Source: a virus. Taken from it: DNA of 37,291 bases. The first letter of the stretch is position 1. The number at the start of each line of letters is the position of its first letter. The stretch lies in IMG/VR virus record IMGVR_UViG_3300023242_001021, positions 1-37,291 of that record; one strand, given 5' to 3'. Shown here piece by piece: positions 11,258-18,206 of the stretch. The translations under genes and the position numbers were made by a program. The notes under the pieces are model-generated. The model was not told the DNA's origin, ran no database searches, and saw only the letters and a program-made list of their open reading frames with translations.

Positions 11258-11273
11258 CCCCCGCGCATTACTT

Positions 11274-11954
11274 TCAATTTATTTCTAATATGTTCCCATT
11301 ACTACTCAATCTACCAAATTTTCCATCAGTAACCACGGAACCGTTTGAGAAAATTGTATCTAATCCTCTTACTGTTCTAGTACCAGCGTTTATGATATTG
11401 TTGTTATCATGAATATGACCAAATAACATTAACTTGGGTTTTACTATTTGAACTTTATTCATCAGTGATTTATCCCCACAATTTTCAAGGTTTCCTCTTC
11501 TATCATAAGATAAATCTAACATTCCCTTAGGAGGACCGTGCACTACTATAATATCTGAGTCATCCTCTATTATATTATCCCACATTCTATCCAGTTTATG
11601 TCTTTCTTTCATGAAAGACCATTGCCCAAATTGGGGTGTATAAGGAGAACCAAATATCTTTATACCCTCGATAGTAATATGAGTATTTTCTAAATAATAA
11701 ATATCTTTTTTATCGAAATCTTCTTTAGTTACTAAACCTTTTTCTATTGAACTATCATGATTCCCCGCAATAAATACTTTATATTTAATTGGTAATGAAC
11801 TAAACCAATCTATAAATCTTCTTACCTCAGGCTCATTGCTGTAAGGGTCTCGGGGGTTTGAGCAATCACCACTAAAGATGACCATATCAACACCCTTTGG
11901 TATTTCTAATAAGTTGTGGTACGTGTGAGTATCCCCAATATGCCAAATTTTCAT
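11274..11954 (-). CDS. Metallophosphoesterase (copy B)
   Basis: 226 residues, same motifs as copy A: GDTH, SGDCSNP, GNHD, VHGPPKG, GHIH. By eye roughly three quarters of residues match copy A; the middle (about 75-170) differs most. The first 45 codons and the last 20 codons are almost identical in DNA. The stop lies just before the promoter element of the next gene. Tandem duplication with intervening genes is clear; substrate unknown. Confidence 0.9.
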   Translation of the reverse strand: MKIWHIGDTHTYHNLLEIPKGVDMVIFSGDCSNPRDPYSNEPEVRRFIDWFSSLPIKYKVFIAGNHDSSIEKGLVTKEDFDKKDIYYLENTHITIEGIKIFGSPYTPQFGQWSFMKERHKLDRMWDNIIEDDSDIIVVHGPPKGMLDLSYDRRGNLENCGDKSLMNKVQIVKPKLMLFGHIHDNNNIINAGTRTVRGLDTIFSNGSVVTDGKFGRLSSNGNILEIN

Positions 11955-11971
11955 AACTTCTATTTTTTAGG

Positions 11972-11998
11972 TCTACCTCTTTTTGAGGTAATAATATT
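11972..11998 (-). repeat. Hairpin leader duplicated before both metallophosphoesterases (copy B)
   Basis: Same TACCTC-AAAAA-GAGGTA hairpin and flanks as at 10290, again about 25 nt before the start codon. Marks the outer limit of the duplicated segment. Confidence 0.5.
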
Positions 11999-12003
11999 TT
12001 TTT

Positions 12004-12324
12004 TTATTTTATTTCTTCTAAGTCTTCTTTTAATCTACTTATAAATGAATCCTCCCCATCATCTCCGGATAGGTACCAATCTACTCTTTGTGCATATATC
12101 TCGGCTTGTCTTAATACCTTAATGGCCTTTTTAAATTCCTCTTGAACATCCTTTCTATAAATACGATTATATCTTTCCTCTGGGTATTTTTCAAGATAAG
12201 CATCAGCAAAATAAGAAAGCTCGTATTCAGGTATATCTTTACCTTGATTATCTAGTTCTGTTTGGATATCATCCGCTATATCTCTAATTTTAAATTGGTT
12301 GTATTCAAAGTGTCCTCCGCTCAT
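12004..12324 (-). CDS. Conserved hypothetical protein (MSGGHFEY type), 106 aa
   Basis: N-terminus MSGGHFEYNQFKIRDIADDI matches a small uncharacterised family with the signature SGGHF-Y. Helical and acidic (FISRLKEDLEEIK end). Separated from the upstream 64-aa gene by 2 bp. Function unknown. Confidence 0.7.
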   Translation of the reverse strand: MSGGHFEYNQFKIRDIADDIQTELDNQGKDIPEYELSYFADAYLEKYPEERYNRIYRKDVQEEFKKAIKVLRQAEIYAQRVDWYLSGDDGEDSFISRLKEDLEEIK

Positions 12325-12326
12325 AA

Positions 12327-12521
12327 TTATTTATTTTTAAATTTAGTATTTTTCCAAAGGTGTAAAAACTCATTTCTTTCTATTTGACTTGGTTCCGGGT
12401 CTCCTTCATCCGGGGTTATCGATATGTAATCGGAGTTGGGAGTTGCTTGTAATTCATAAGCCCGTCTGTCAGCCGTTACGATCAATAATATATCATCTAT
12501 TTCTCTACTATAAAGCTTCAT
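12327..12521 (-). CDS. Small hypothetical protein, 64 aa
   Basis: MKLYSREIDDILLIVTADRR start, acidic centre with Pro (SITPDEGDPEPSQIE). No family recognised. Tight spacing with the SGGHF gene supports it being real. Confidence 0.55.
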   Translation of the reverse strand: MKLYSREIDDILLIVTADRRAYELQATPNSDYISITPDEGDPEPSQIERNEFLHLWKNTKFKNK

Positions 12522-12532
12522 TTTTATTAAGT

Positions 12533-12937
12533 TTAATATTTATTTAAATCTCTTAATAATCGAGTTAGTGAGTTTTGTATGTTATTTTTGATCTCATTCT
12601 CCATGTTGTTTCTTATTACCTCCATCCGATTATCAAAGGATTTAGTAATTTTTCGTAAAATGATAGAGTTCATAGGGATAATATAACTATAAACATGATT
12701 GATTATTTCTATAGTTTCTTTACCTATAATAATAAATAAATTTCCTTTTTCTTGTCTTAAATATCTTTTACCACTTAAGGGGGCTATGTGCAAGGTAGTT
12801 TTTTCATTTTCTATAATTTTTTTGCAAATAAGATATATAGATGTTTGTTGAGGATCCCTTTTGGGGATATGGTTTGGGTCTACTAATTTTTTAATGTGTA
12901 TAAATGTTTTTTGACCTAATCTTTTAATATAATGCAT
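12533..12937 (-). CDS. Hypothetical protein, 134 aa
   Basis: Basic, N-terminus MHYIKRLGQKTFIHIKKLVD, a predicted beta-rich middle (SGKRYLRQEKGNLFIIIGKE) and a C-terminal helix (RNNMENEIKNNIQNSLTRLL). No family recognised. Leader AATTAAAAACAATTAAGGTT is almost identical to that of the glucosaminidase-like gene. Confidence 0.6.
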   Translation of the reverse strand: MHYIKRLGQKTFIHIKKLVDPNHIPKRDPQQTSIYLICKKIIENEKTTLHIAPLSGKRYLRQEKGNLFIIIGKETIEIINHVYSYIIPMNSIILRKITKSFDNRMEVIRNNMENEIKNNIQNSLTRLLRDLNKY

Positions 12938-12960
12938 AACCTTAATTGTTTTTATTTGTT

Positions 12961-13000
12961 ATTATGTTTAAATATACGATAAATCCTTCGGGTAGCCAAA
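12961..13000 (-). promoter_or_regulatory. Repeated intergenic element upstream of the 134-aa gene
   Basis: Minus strand TTTGGCTACCCGAAGGATT, then TATCGTATATTTAAACATAA. The 5' arm matches the copy at 11221 (TTTGGCTACCCG). Confidence 0.55.
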
Positions 13001-13001
13001 T

Positions 13002-13142
13002 TTATGACATAGTAATTTTATCTAATTCTTGTTGGAGTTTTTGAATACGTAATTTTGTTAGAGGTGTTTTAATAGATGATTTTAATTCTAAAATAGTTTT
13101 ACTAATTACTTCAATTTTGTTTAATTTTTCTTGAAATTCCAT
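13002..13142 (-). CDS. Small coiled-coil-like protein, 46 aa
   Basis: ATG at 13142, TAA at 13002-13004. MEFQEKLNKIEVISKTILEL ... heptad-like Leu/Ile pattern along its whole length. Its stop touches the promoter element for the 134-aa gene. Own promoter-like copy at 13161. Function unknown. Confidence 0.5.
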   Translation of the reverse strand: MEFQEKLNKIEVISKTILELKSSIKTPLTKLRIQKLQQELDKITMS

Positions 13143-13160
13143 ATTGTAGGTATGTTTAAA

Positions 13161-13182
13161 TGTTATACTTGAATATACAAAA
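13161..13182 (-). promoter_or_regulatory. Promoter-like element upstream of the 46-aa gene
   Basis: Minus strand TTTTGTATATTCAAGTATAA, joined to the terminator hairpin at 13183. Same terminator-plus-element arrangement as at 1514-1552. Confidence 0.5.
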
Positions 13183-13206
13183 AAAGACTCGCATAGGCAA
13201 GTCTTT
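13176..13206 (-). terminator. Rho-independent terminator after the queC / non-coding segment
   Basis: Minus strand stem AAAGACUUGC with GCGAGUCUUU, loop CUAU, then a run of U. The stem core matches the terminator at 1514-1552, so the element is duplicated in the genome. Confidence 0.8.
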
Positions 13207-13508
13207 ATGTAATTGTTTCAGAAAAAATGTTGATGTATAAGGATTTAAATAAAAAAATATCATCCTTAAAAGAATTAATAAGTAGTAACGTTTACACAGC
13301 TATCTTCAAGAAGCCTAAATAATTAATTATCTTTTCTCTCTGTTGCCCATGTGCTAGCGTAGGCGGATAAAACGGTTACTACTAATTAACCTTTTGTAAG
13401 TAGGGGTTTTAATCCTTCCTTACGTAAAAGACTCATCCTGGTACGCTCAAGGAAGTAAAGATTAATCCCCTGAGCGTGATGAGTACTGTTTATTATCCTA
13501 TTAGGGGT
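13207..13508 (-). ncRNA. Non-coding region with strong RNA pairing potential downstream of queC
   Basis: About 300 nt without a credible ORF, between the queC stop and a strong terminator. Minus-strand helices: ACTCATC/GATGAGT (13431-13437 with 13478-13484) stacked on ACGCTCA/TGAGCGT (13443-13449 with 13471-13477). The loop bases 13451-13470 (GGAAGTAAAGATTAATCCCC) can also pair with GGGGTTTTAATCCTTCC at 13403-13419, giving a pseudoknot or an alternative fold. A second stem AAGGATGATA.../AAATCCTT lies near 13238-13270. Looks like a stable RNA or 3' control element; no known family recognised. Confidence 0.45.
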
Positions 13509-14381
13509 CTACTTGTTATGTTGTGCAAGTATTTGTTTTACGTGTGCTTCTGCCACTTCGTAAGATACTGGTCCTGTTTCATCTGCATAACTCGCAGGAT
13601 CAGGACGTCCTAATTTGATAAAGGCTTCGATACGTTCTACTGAACTTGCTGATTTGTAATCTGAGTACCATTCTCCCTTCATAGAATTGTCATTACCATC
13701 AACTGAACCTATAAAAATTGGTTTATATGAAGTAAGTGTTCTTTTATAAACCTCGTCGAAGGTTATTCCAAATTCTTCACATAATATTTCTCCATCTTGT
13801 AATATTGTAAATTTATTACCTTTAATATAGGGTGTAAAATAACCTACTCTATCTGCATCCCAATTTCCTTCTCTAAAGGCTTTATCGTCTGCATCTCTAA
13901 ACTCTTGTCGGCAATCAGGATAAACTTCGAAATCTCCAGCATGAATCCCCATAGCGATATCACAATTTTCCCCTGTTCTATTTGCTATTGATAAGGCAAC
14001 CGCTTGTGTAATAGAAGCAAATATTTTATTACGATTAGGAACAACTGTTTCTTTCATGTTGTCGTTTTCATAATGCCCTTCAGGTACATCATTACCTCCT
14101 TCTACTAATGCTGAATCCAATAAATCTGATAAACCATCTAATTTAATTTGACGGTAAGTGATTTGATGGTATGTAAAAGTATTTGGATGTTCTGATTCCC
14201 CATGTCTGTTTAGATATCTTACTAATGATTTAGCTCTATCTAATTCTACTCTGTGTTTTTGACCATAATCGAAGCTGATGGCGGTACAAGTGTCGTAATC
14301 TTTTAATGCTCTTAATAATAATGTGCTACTGTCCATTCCACCTGAGAGACTAACCACACAATGTTTTTTTGTTTTACTCAT
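13509..14381 (-). CDS. queC: QueC-like 7-cyano-7-deazaguanine (preQ0) synthase
   Basis: 290 residues, longer than the usual 220-240. PP-loop ATPase signature SLSGGMDSST (11-20). Converts 7-carboxy-7-deazaguanine to preQ0 using ATP and ammonia. Other conserved parts: ISFDYGQKHRVEL (35-47), VVPNRNKIFASI, AMGIHAGDF-YPDCR. The C-terminal zinc site of typical QueC (four Cys around WSCY and CGxCxxC) is absent: the matching region reads TLTSYKPIF and DYKSASSVERIEAF without any Cys. Neighbour of the DpdA-like gene, so its product probably feeds DNA modification. Confidence 0.9.
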   Translation of the reverse strand: MSKTKKHCVVSLSGGMDSSTLLLRALKDYDTCTAISFDYGQKHRVELDRAKSLVRYLNRHGESEHPNTFTYHQITYRQIKLDGLSDLLDSALVEGGNDVPEGHYENDNMKETVVPNRNKIFASITQAVALSIANRTGENCDIAMGIHAGDFEVYPDCRQEFRDADDKAFREGNWDADRVGYFTPYIKGNKFTILQDGEILCEEFGITFDEVYKRTLTSYKPIFIGSVDGNDNSMKGEWYSDYKSASSVERIEAFIKLGRPDPASYADETGPVSYEVAEAHVKQILAQHNK

Positions 14382-14435
14382 TTTATTTAATTTAATTTAT
14401 TGCCAGGTATTAAAAGCGTATAGGCAAACGCTATT

Positions 14436-14705
14436 TTACAATTGATAATCTTGTAGATCACCTGTAGAAGGTTCTACTTCGGATTGTTCATATACTCTAT
14501 TCCCAAAATAATCGTCTAAAAATTCTCTACGATATAAGTGGACATTTCCTTTATATTTTGGATTTTCAATAGCCCTTTCCTGAATTGTTTCTTTTAATTG
14601 TACTGCTACAATACAAACCTCTTTTCCTAATTCACTACCTGCGGCTTTTCCTAGGTAATCATAAAGTGACATCATATCGGATGAATCATTTTTTTTTGTA
14701 CTCAT
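14436..14705 (-). CDS. Possible internal gene: small SLYDYLGKAAGSELG protein, 89 aa
   Basis: In frame with the dpdA 3' part. Starts at ATG 14705 with MSTKKNDSSDMMSLYDYLGK and ends with the dpdA stop. Content (SLYDYLGKAAG..LG...NPKYKGNVHLY-REFLDDYFG) looks like an independent small phage protein. The DNA before its ATG (TTTAAATATAAAAACAATC) resembles the leaders of other genes here, including that of dpdA. It may be made both as a fusion and alone. Start choice is an inference. Confidence 0.45.
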   Translation of the reverse strand: MSTKKNDSSDMMSLYDYLGKAAGSELGKEVCIVAVQLKETIQERAIENPKYKGNVHLYRREFLDDYFGNRVYEQSEVEPSTGDLQDYQL

Positions 14706-15515
14706 GATTGTTTTTATATTTAAATTATTAATTTCTCTGAATTTATTTACATTATATCCAACTCTAGAAATACCAATTTCATCCAACTCCATATCAAAGT
14801 AGTTATTGATATTTGCGGTTGGTTTAGTGTTTAAACCATAACTTTTGTATTCAACCCCTTCTAAAGCTGACATTACGGGGTTTGAGGTGTCAATGGATTC
14901 TATTTGAGGGTGGTTATCATACCAACCAAATTCTTGTGGTATTGAACAACCCAATAAATGTAACTTAATATCTTTTAAATGGCGTAAATTTAGTAAACCT
15001 TGTACAAATCGTACTCTACCCAATGCCTTTCCCATATCCGCGTTACTATGTGGGAAAAAATCATTATACCAAGTAGCACCGTAAGATACACATAATTTTT
15101 CATATCCTAATTCCCTTAACAATCCAGCACACAGATATGCGTCATTTTTATCCTTACCTTGGATTACTGCTATTTTCTTGGTTTTTTTAGGGAATTTAAA
15201 CTGTTTCCAATACTTGGCCTGTGCCGCGGTTTGATGACAATCCATCCAAACATCAGGTACTATGAATTCATCTGGTTCTAATTCTTTAACCCAAAAAAGT
15301 AAACGACTATGGTCATAACCGTGCCCCCCGTTTTCATCTTTAAGTTCATGTAAGGAATTATCCATAATAACATACCTCCCTTTAGCTTTTGCTTCTTTAA
15401 AATATTTTAAATATTCTTTATCTTGGTCCAATAAATGGGGTAAGCAAAAATCATACTCATTAAACTCAGGAGAAATATTGAGTAGGAATTTTGGCACTTC
15501 GTGGTTTACTATCAT
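14436..15515 (-). CDS. dpdA: DpdA-like 7-deazaguanine DNA transglycosylase fused to a C-terminal segment
   Basis: 359 residues. Residues 1-265 resemble the phage tRNA-guanine-transglycosylase-like (DpdA) family that swaps guanine for a 7-deazaguanine in DNA: YVIMDNSLHEL (49-59), FIVPDVWMD (84-92), KIAVIQGKD, RVRFVQGLL, LHLLGCSIPQEFGWY, SIDTSNPVMS. Conserved Asp52, Asp88 and Asp209 are candidates for catalysis. Residues 271-359 look like a separate small protein; an in-frame ATG at 14705 has its own AT-rich leader. Next to queC. Confidence is high for the TGT-like fold and moderate for DNA as target. Confidence 0.8.
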   Translation of the reverse strand: MIVNHEVPKFLLNISPEFNEYDFCLPHLLDQDKEYLKYFKEAKAKGRYVIMDNSLHELKDENGGHGYDHSRLLFWVKELEPDEFIVPDVWMDCHQTAAQAKYWKQFKFPKKTKKIAVIQGKDKNDAYLCAGLLRELGYEKLCVSYGATWYNDFFPHSNADMGKALGRVRFVQGLLNLRHLKDIKLHLLGCSIPQEFGWYDNHPQIESIDTSNPVMSALEGVEYKSYGLNTKPTANINNYFDMELDEIGISRVGYNVNKFREINNLNIKTIMSTKKNDSSDMMSLYDYLGKAAGSELGKEVCIVAVQLKETIQERAIENPKYKGNVHLYRREFLDDYFGNRVYEQSEVEPSTGDLQDYQL

Positions 15516-15525
15516 AATTTATAAC

Positions 15526-15539
15526 TTTTTATATTTAAT
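15526..15539 (-). promoter_or_regulatory. AT-rich leader motif upstream of dpdA
   Basis: Minus strand TTAAATATAAAAAG, 11 nt before ATG. Similar AAATATAAAAA-type leaders precede several genes (4101-4115, 14711-14724, 16140-16151, 18833-18843, 21263-21280). They may be late-type promoters or ribosome-accessible A/T leaders. Confidence 0.4.
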
Positions 15540-15759
15540 ATATTAATTCATCGGTATTGATGTCATGATCATCTAATAAACCATTCAACGCTTCTCTATA
15601 AGTTTCTAAATTAAAGTCTGAGTCATCATGTTTCCATTTTCTCCAAAAGTTATGTGTTAATTCCCATATAAAAGATGCCATATCTGAGGATTTCATAGCT
15701 ATTTTCATTGCCATCTCATCATCTCTGTCGTCTAAATCGTATTCTAATATTCCTTTCAT
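15535..15759 (-). CDS. Conserved small phage protein, 74 aa
   Basis: Starts MKGILEYDLDDRDDEMAMKI, then a helix with WELTHNFWRKWK and a final acidic segment LLDDHDINTDELIY. The MKxILEFDLPEE-like start is common in an uncharacterised small phage protein family. The promoter-like element TTCGTATATTGATAAATA lies directly upstream, partly inside the lipoprotein gene. Confidence 0.7.
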   Translation of the reverse strand: MKGILEYDLDDRDDEMAMKIAMKSSDMASFIWELTHNFWRKWKHDDSDFNLETYREALNGLLDDHDINTDELIY

Positions 15760-15764
15760 AATCT

Positions 15765-16121
15765 TTATTTATATTTATCAATATACGAAGAAGGTGTTGT
15801 TTCTCCACTTTTTCTTAAAGAGTTATTTATAGGTTTAAGTTCTACTTCAACTTCAATATTAGGGTTTGATAAATTAACTAATTTGATAATTTGTAGAGCT
15901 TTATCATTAAATTTAGAGCTTGTTAAGACAAATGTAACTTCTCTGACTATTTTTTTATTATCATATGAAATTTCGACGGCGGATAGAGTTGCACATAATT
16001 CTCCCATATAATATATACCGGTTTCTTTATACGTTAGACCCTCAGTAGAAATGTTTTTTAAAGGGTTTGAGGCGCACCTTGTAAATAATAATAATAATAT
16101 TACTAATACTACTTTTTTCAT
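15765..16121 (-). CDS. Predicted small lipoprotein, 118 aa
   Basis: Signal peptide with lipobox: MKKVVLVILLLLFTRCASNP, cleavage expected before Cys16 (LFTRC is a loose lipobox). Mature part is beta-rich (EVTFVLTSSKF, NIEVEVELKPI). Would be exported and membrane-anchored; phage lipoproteins often act in lysis control (o-spanin) or superinfection exclusion, but nothing here decides which. Stop lies 3 bp from the next gene on the downstream side. Confidence 0.65.
   Translation of the reverse strand: MKKVVLVILLLLFTRCASNPLKNISTEGLTYKETGIYYMGELCATLSAVEISYDNKKIVREVTFVLTSSKFNDKALQIIKLVNLSNPNIEVEVELKPINNSLRKSGETTPSSYIDKYK
15771..15790 (-). promoter_or_regulatory. Promoter-like element inside the 3' end of the lipoprotein gene
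   Basis: Minus strand CTTCGTATATTGATAAATAT. Same core as the intergenic copies but embedded in codons for SSYIDKYK, 12 nt before the next ATG. Confidence 0.5.
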
Positions 16122-16124
16122 GAC

Positions 16125-16601
16125 TTATAATTTATTTGTTTTATATTTATCTTTTATAATGTAATAAAAATCTATTAAGGATCCCCTAGATTTTAACATT
16201 TCTTCTTCAACTTCTTCTATACTTAATTTACAATGTTTAGTAAATAAAGACATGAGTTCAGACAATTTATTATTTTCATCTTTTTCAAAATCTTCTAATA
16301 AACGTTTTCGACGTGTGCGTAGTAAAGAGGACATTTCGTTGAATTTACCAATATCAGGATAGCATTCCCCCCATATTTGGTTTATTTCATGTTCACACCA
16401 TTCCGCTTGATACTTGTAGTGTGAATATTCAAAATCACCATTTAAAATTCTATCTCTAAGGGATTGTTTATGGTGTAAGGGTGGTTTTGGGTTATCGTAC
16501 ATCCTCCACCAACGAAATTGGTTATATTTTAATTTGCGAAGATTAGAGAATTTTTTATCTAATTGTTCTTTAGATAAAATTGGAGAATACAAATTTTTCA
16601 T
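16125..16601 (-). CDS. Hypothetical protein, 158 aa
   Basis: Basic, Trp/Tyr-rich N-terminal half (KYNQFRWWRMYDNPKPPLHH) and a helical, charged C-terminal half (RRKRLLEDFEKDENNKLSEL). The last residues LIDFYYIIKDKYK closely match IIDLYYIIEDKYK of the broken small gene at 10275, and the DNA coding for them contains GATAAATATAA. No enzyme motif. Preceded by a full promoter-like element. Confidence 0.6.
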   Translation of the reverse strand: MKNLYSPILSKEQLDKKFSNLRKLKYNQFRWWRMYDNPKPPLHHKQSLRDRILNGDFEYSHYKYQAEWCEHEINQIWGECYPDIGKFNEMSSLLRTRRKRLLEDFEKDENNKLSELMSLFTKHCKLSIEEVEEEMLKSRGSLIDFYYIIKDKYKTNKL

Positions 16602-16610
16602 GTTAACCTT

Positions 16611-16653
16611 TATTTATTACTTAAATATACGAAGGCTCCACTAGGGAGCCAAA
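16611..16653 (-). promoter_or_regulatory. Hairpin plus repeated promoter-like element upstream of the 158-aa gene
   Basis: Minus strand: hairpin GGCTCCC-TAGT-GGAGCC, then TTCGTATATTTAAGTAATAA. The hairpin would end the membrane-protein transcript and the element start a new one. A near-identical hairpin occurs at 31328-31346. Confidence 0.65.
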
Positions 16654-16659
16654 TATATT

Positions 16660-17736
16660 TTAATAAGTTTTAACATCCTCTTCAGAATCTAGAAGAGATT
16701 GTAGGAGGTTAATTTCATTTATGATTTTGTTTCTCCTCCACCCTGAGAGGGGTTGTGTAAGGGTGTTTTTTAGTTTAGAAATTTTTTGATGTGCTGAGAT
16801 GATTTCTTCCTTATCAACAATACCATCCTGGTTGGTATCTAGGATATTAAATTCTTTTTCTAGTGGGGATGTTACATCTTCAATTTCATCTAGATCTGAA
16901 TCAACTAAAACTTTTTCTTTATGTTTAGGGTAAGCTCTATCAAACGCAAAATTAGATGCAATTACAAGAGCAATGGCTAAAGGGTCAAATACAAATATGA
17001 TTACAAGTAAAAGTATGTTAATAATCTTATCCATAGGTGCACCTGTAAGACCGGATAGGTATTGTAGTGGTCCTAATTCCCCTGCCAAATCAATATTGTT
17101 TTCTAGTTCTAATATTTGGAGTTGGTATTTTTGTAAACTATCCGCCGATACTTCCCTTTTAGATTGAACTTGTTTTCTATTTTCTTCTTCCACCCCGATA
17201 CGCTGTTGGGAAAGTCTAAGCTCTGTAGTAGAGACGGTGGTTCTAAAGCCCCCAACCACCGATGCGTCTTTAATCTGGATTGAGGTAGATTTTGCGTTAC
17301 TGAGAGAAGAGATATTACTAGAAATTCTTTTAAGTTCTGAGTCATGACGTATAACATCTGTTTCATAAAAATCTTTTTTCTGTTCTAAGAATTTAGTTTG
17401 GTTTTCTTTTATTGTAAATTTGCTGTAAGTGTTTTGATACGCCGAGCTTAAAAACCCATAAATACCCATACTAGTAATCAATACTAGTACTACAGTTGCG
17501 ATTGACAAATATACCCTTAATGTTTTACTTAATTCACTCCAATATTGGTATAATAGAGATGCGGTTACTAACTTAGCAAATTCTAGAGAACTTGCCATCA
17601 ATATGACTGCAAATTGTGCTCCCGCAAATAACTTACTTAACCCACTAACCGAGTAATATGCTGCTGAACCCGATACTGTTAGGGCTGATAACCCTATAAG
17701 GAATGGGAATAGTCCTTTTTGAATATTTTTTACCAT
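16660..17736 (-). CDS. Multi-pass membrane protein with coiled coil and EF-hand
   Basis: 358 residues. N-terminal membrane segments at about 9-28, 32-52 and 72-96; a long charged coiled-coil region (about 105-215, KFTIKENQTKFLEQKKDFYE); another membrane segment near 237-262 (INILLLVIIFVFDPLAIALV); then a cytosolic tail with an EF-hand calcium loop DTNQDGIVDKEE near residue 298-309, and a final helix. Lies at the end of the lysis cassette. Might sense the envelope or anchor a complex; no family with known function recognised. Coding with one clear ATG at 17736. Confidence 0.75.
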   Translation of the reverse strand: MVKNIQKGLFPFLIGLSALTVSGSAAYYSVSGLSKLFAGAQFAVILMASSLEFAKLVTASLLYQYWSELSKTLRVYLSIATVVLVLITSMGIYGFLSSAYQNTYSKFTIKENQTKFLEQKKDFYETDVIRHDSELKRISSNISSLSNAKSTSIQIKDASVVGGFRTTVSTTELRLSQQRIGVEEENRKQVQSKREVSADSLQKYQLQILELENNIDLAGELGPLQYLSGLTGAPMDKIINILLLVIIFVFDPLAIALVIASNFAFDRAYPKHKEKVLVDSDLDEIEDVTSPLEKEFNILDTNQDGIVDKEEIISAHQKISKLKNTLTQPLSGWRRNKIINEINLLQSLLDSEEDVKTY

Positions 17737-17772
17737 AGATGTAATATAAAAAAAGATTAGAATGATTCCAAC

Positions 17773-18192
17773 CTATTTTTCTCTTTCTCCTTTATGTTTG
17801 TCTAATTTATCTAGGATTTGGACCAATAATTCATTTTTTATAATACCTAACATTGAAGCATTTTTAAAAATTGAAATTAATTGAAATACTAAAAAGGGTG
17901 CTATAATGGTTTCACTTAACCAGCTAGTCCCGGTAAATCCTTTTTCAATTGTTAAAATAGCAGAAAGAATTATGACCCAAAAGCCAAATGTTTTTAATAC
18001 TTTTAATGCTCTAAAGGTTTTAAATCCTTCTCTTTTGATACCTGCCCATACACCAAAAAAACCATCAGCAAATATCACAAAGGATACTGAGAGGTATTGT
18101 TCAATATTGTTAATAGTTAGGTTCATGAAATACGAACATATAAATGCTAATACGGTTGTCAATGATAGTGTTATTAAAAGGGTTGTTTTCAT
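17773..18192 (-). CDS. Holin-like membrane protein
   Basis: 139 residues with four hydrophobic segments (about 5-24, 30-50, 66-86, 90-112) and a basic C-terminal tail (LDKLDKHKGEREK). The centre DGFFGVWAGIKREGFKTFRA matches the phage_holin_4-type pattern (segment, GxWxGxKxxxF, basic turn). Placed 15 bp after the endolysin stop, the normal place for a holin. Holins permeabilise the inner membrane to let the endolysin reach the wall. Confidence 0.8.
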   Translation of the reverse strand: MKTTLLITLSLTTVLAFICSYFMNLTINNIEQYLSVSFVIFADGFFGVWAGIKREGFKTFRALKVLKTFGFWVIILSAILTIEKGFTGTSWLSETIIAPFLVFQLISIFKNASMLGIIKNELLVQILDKLDKHKGEREK

Positions 18193-18206
18193 CTTATAAC
18201 TTTATT

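Noticed and set aside
13207-13508. preQ1 riboswitch or hammerhead ribozyme
   Set aside because: It lies downstream of queC in the direction of transcription, and neither the preQ1 aptamer nor the full hammerhead core (CUGANGA...GAAA) is present.
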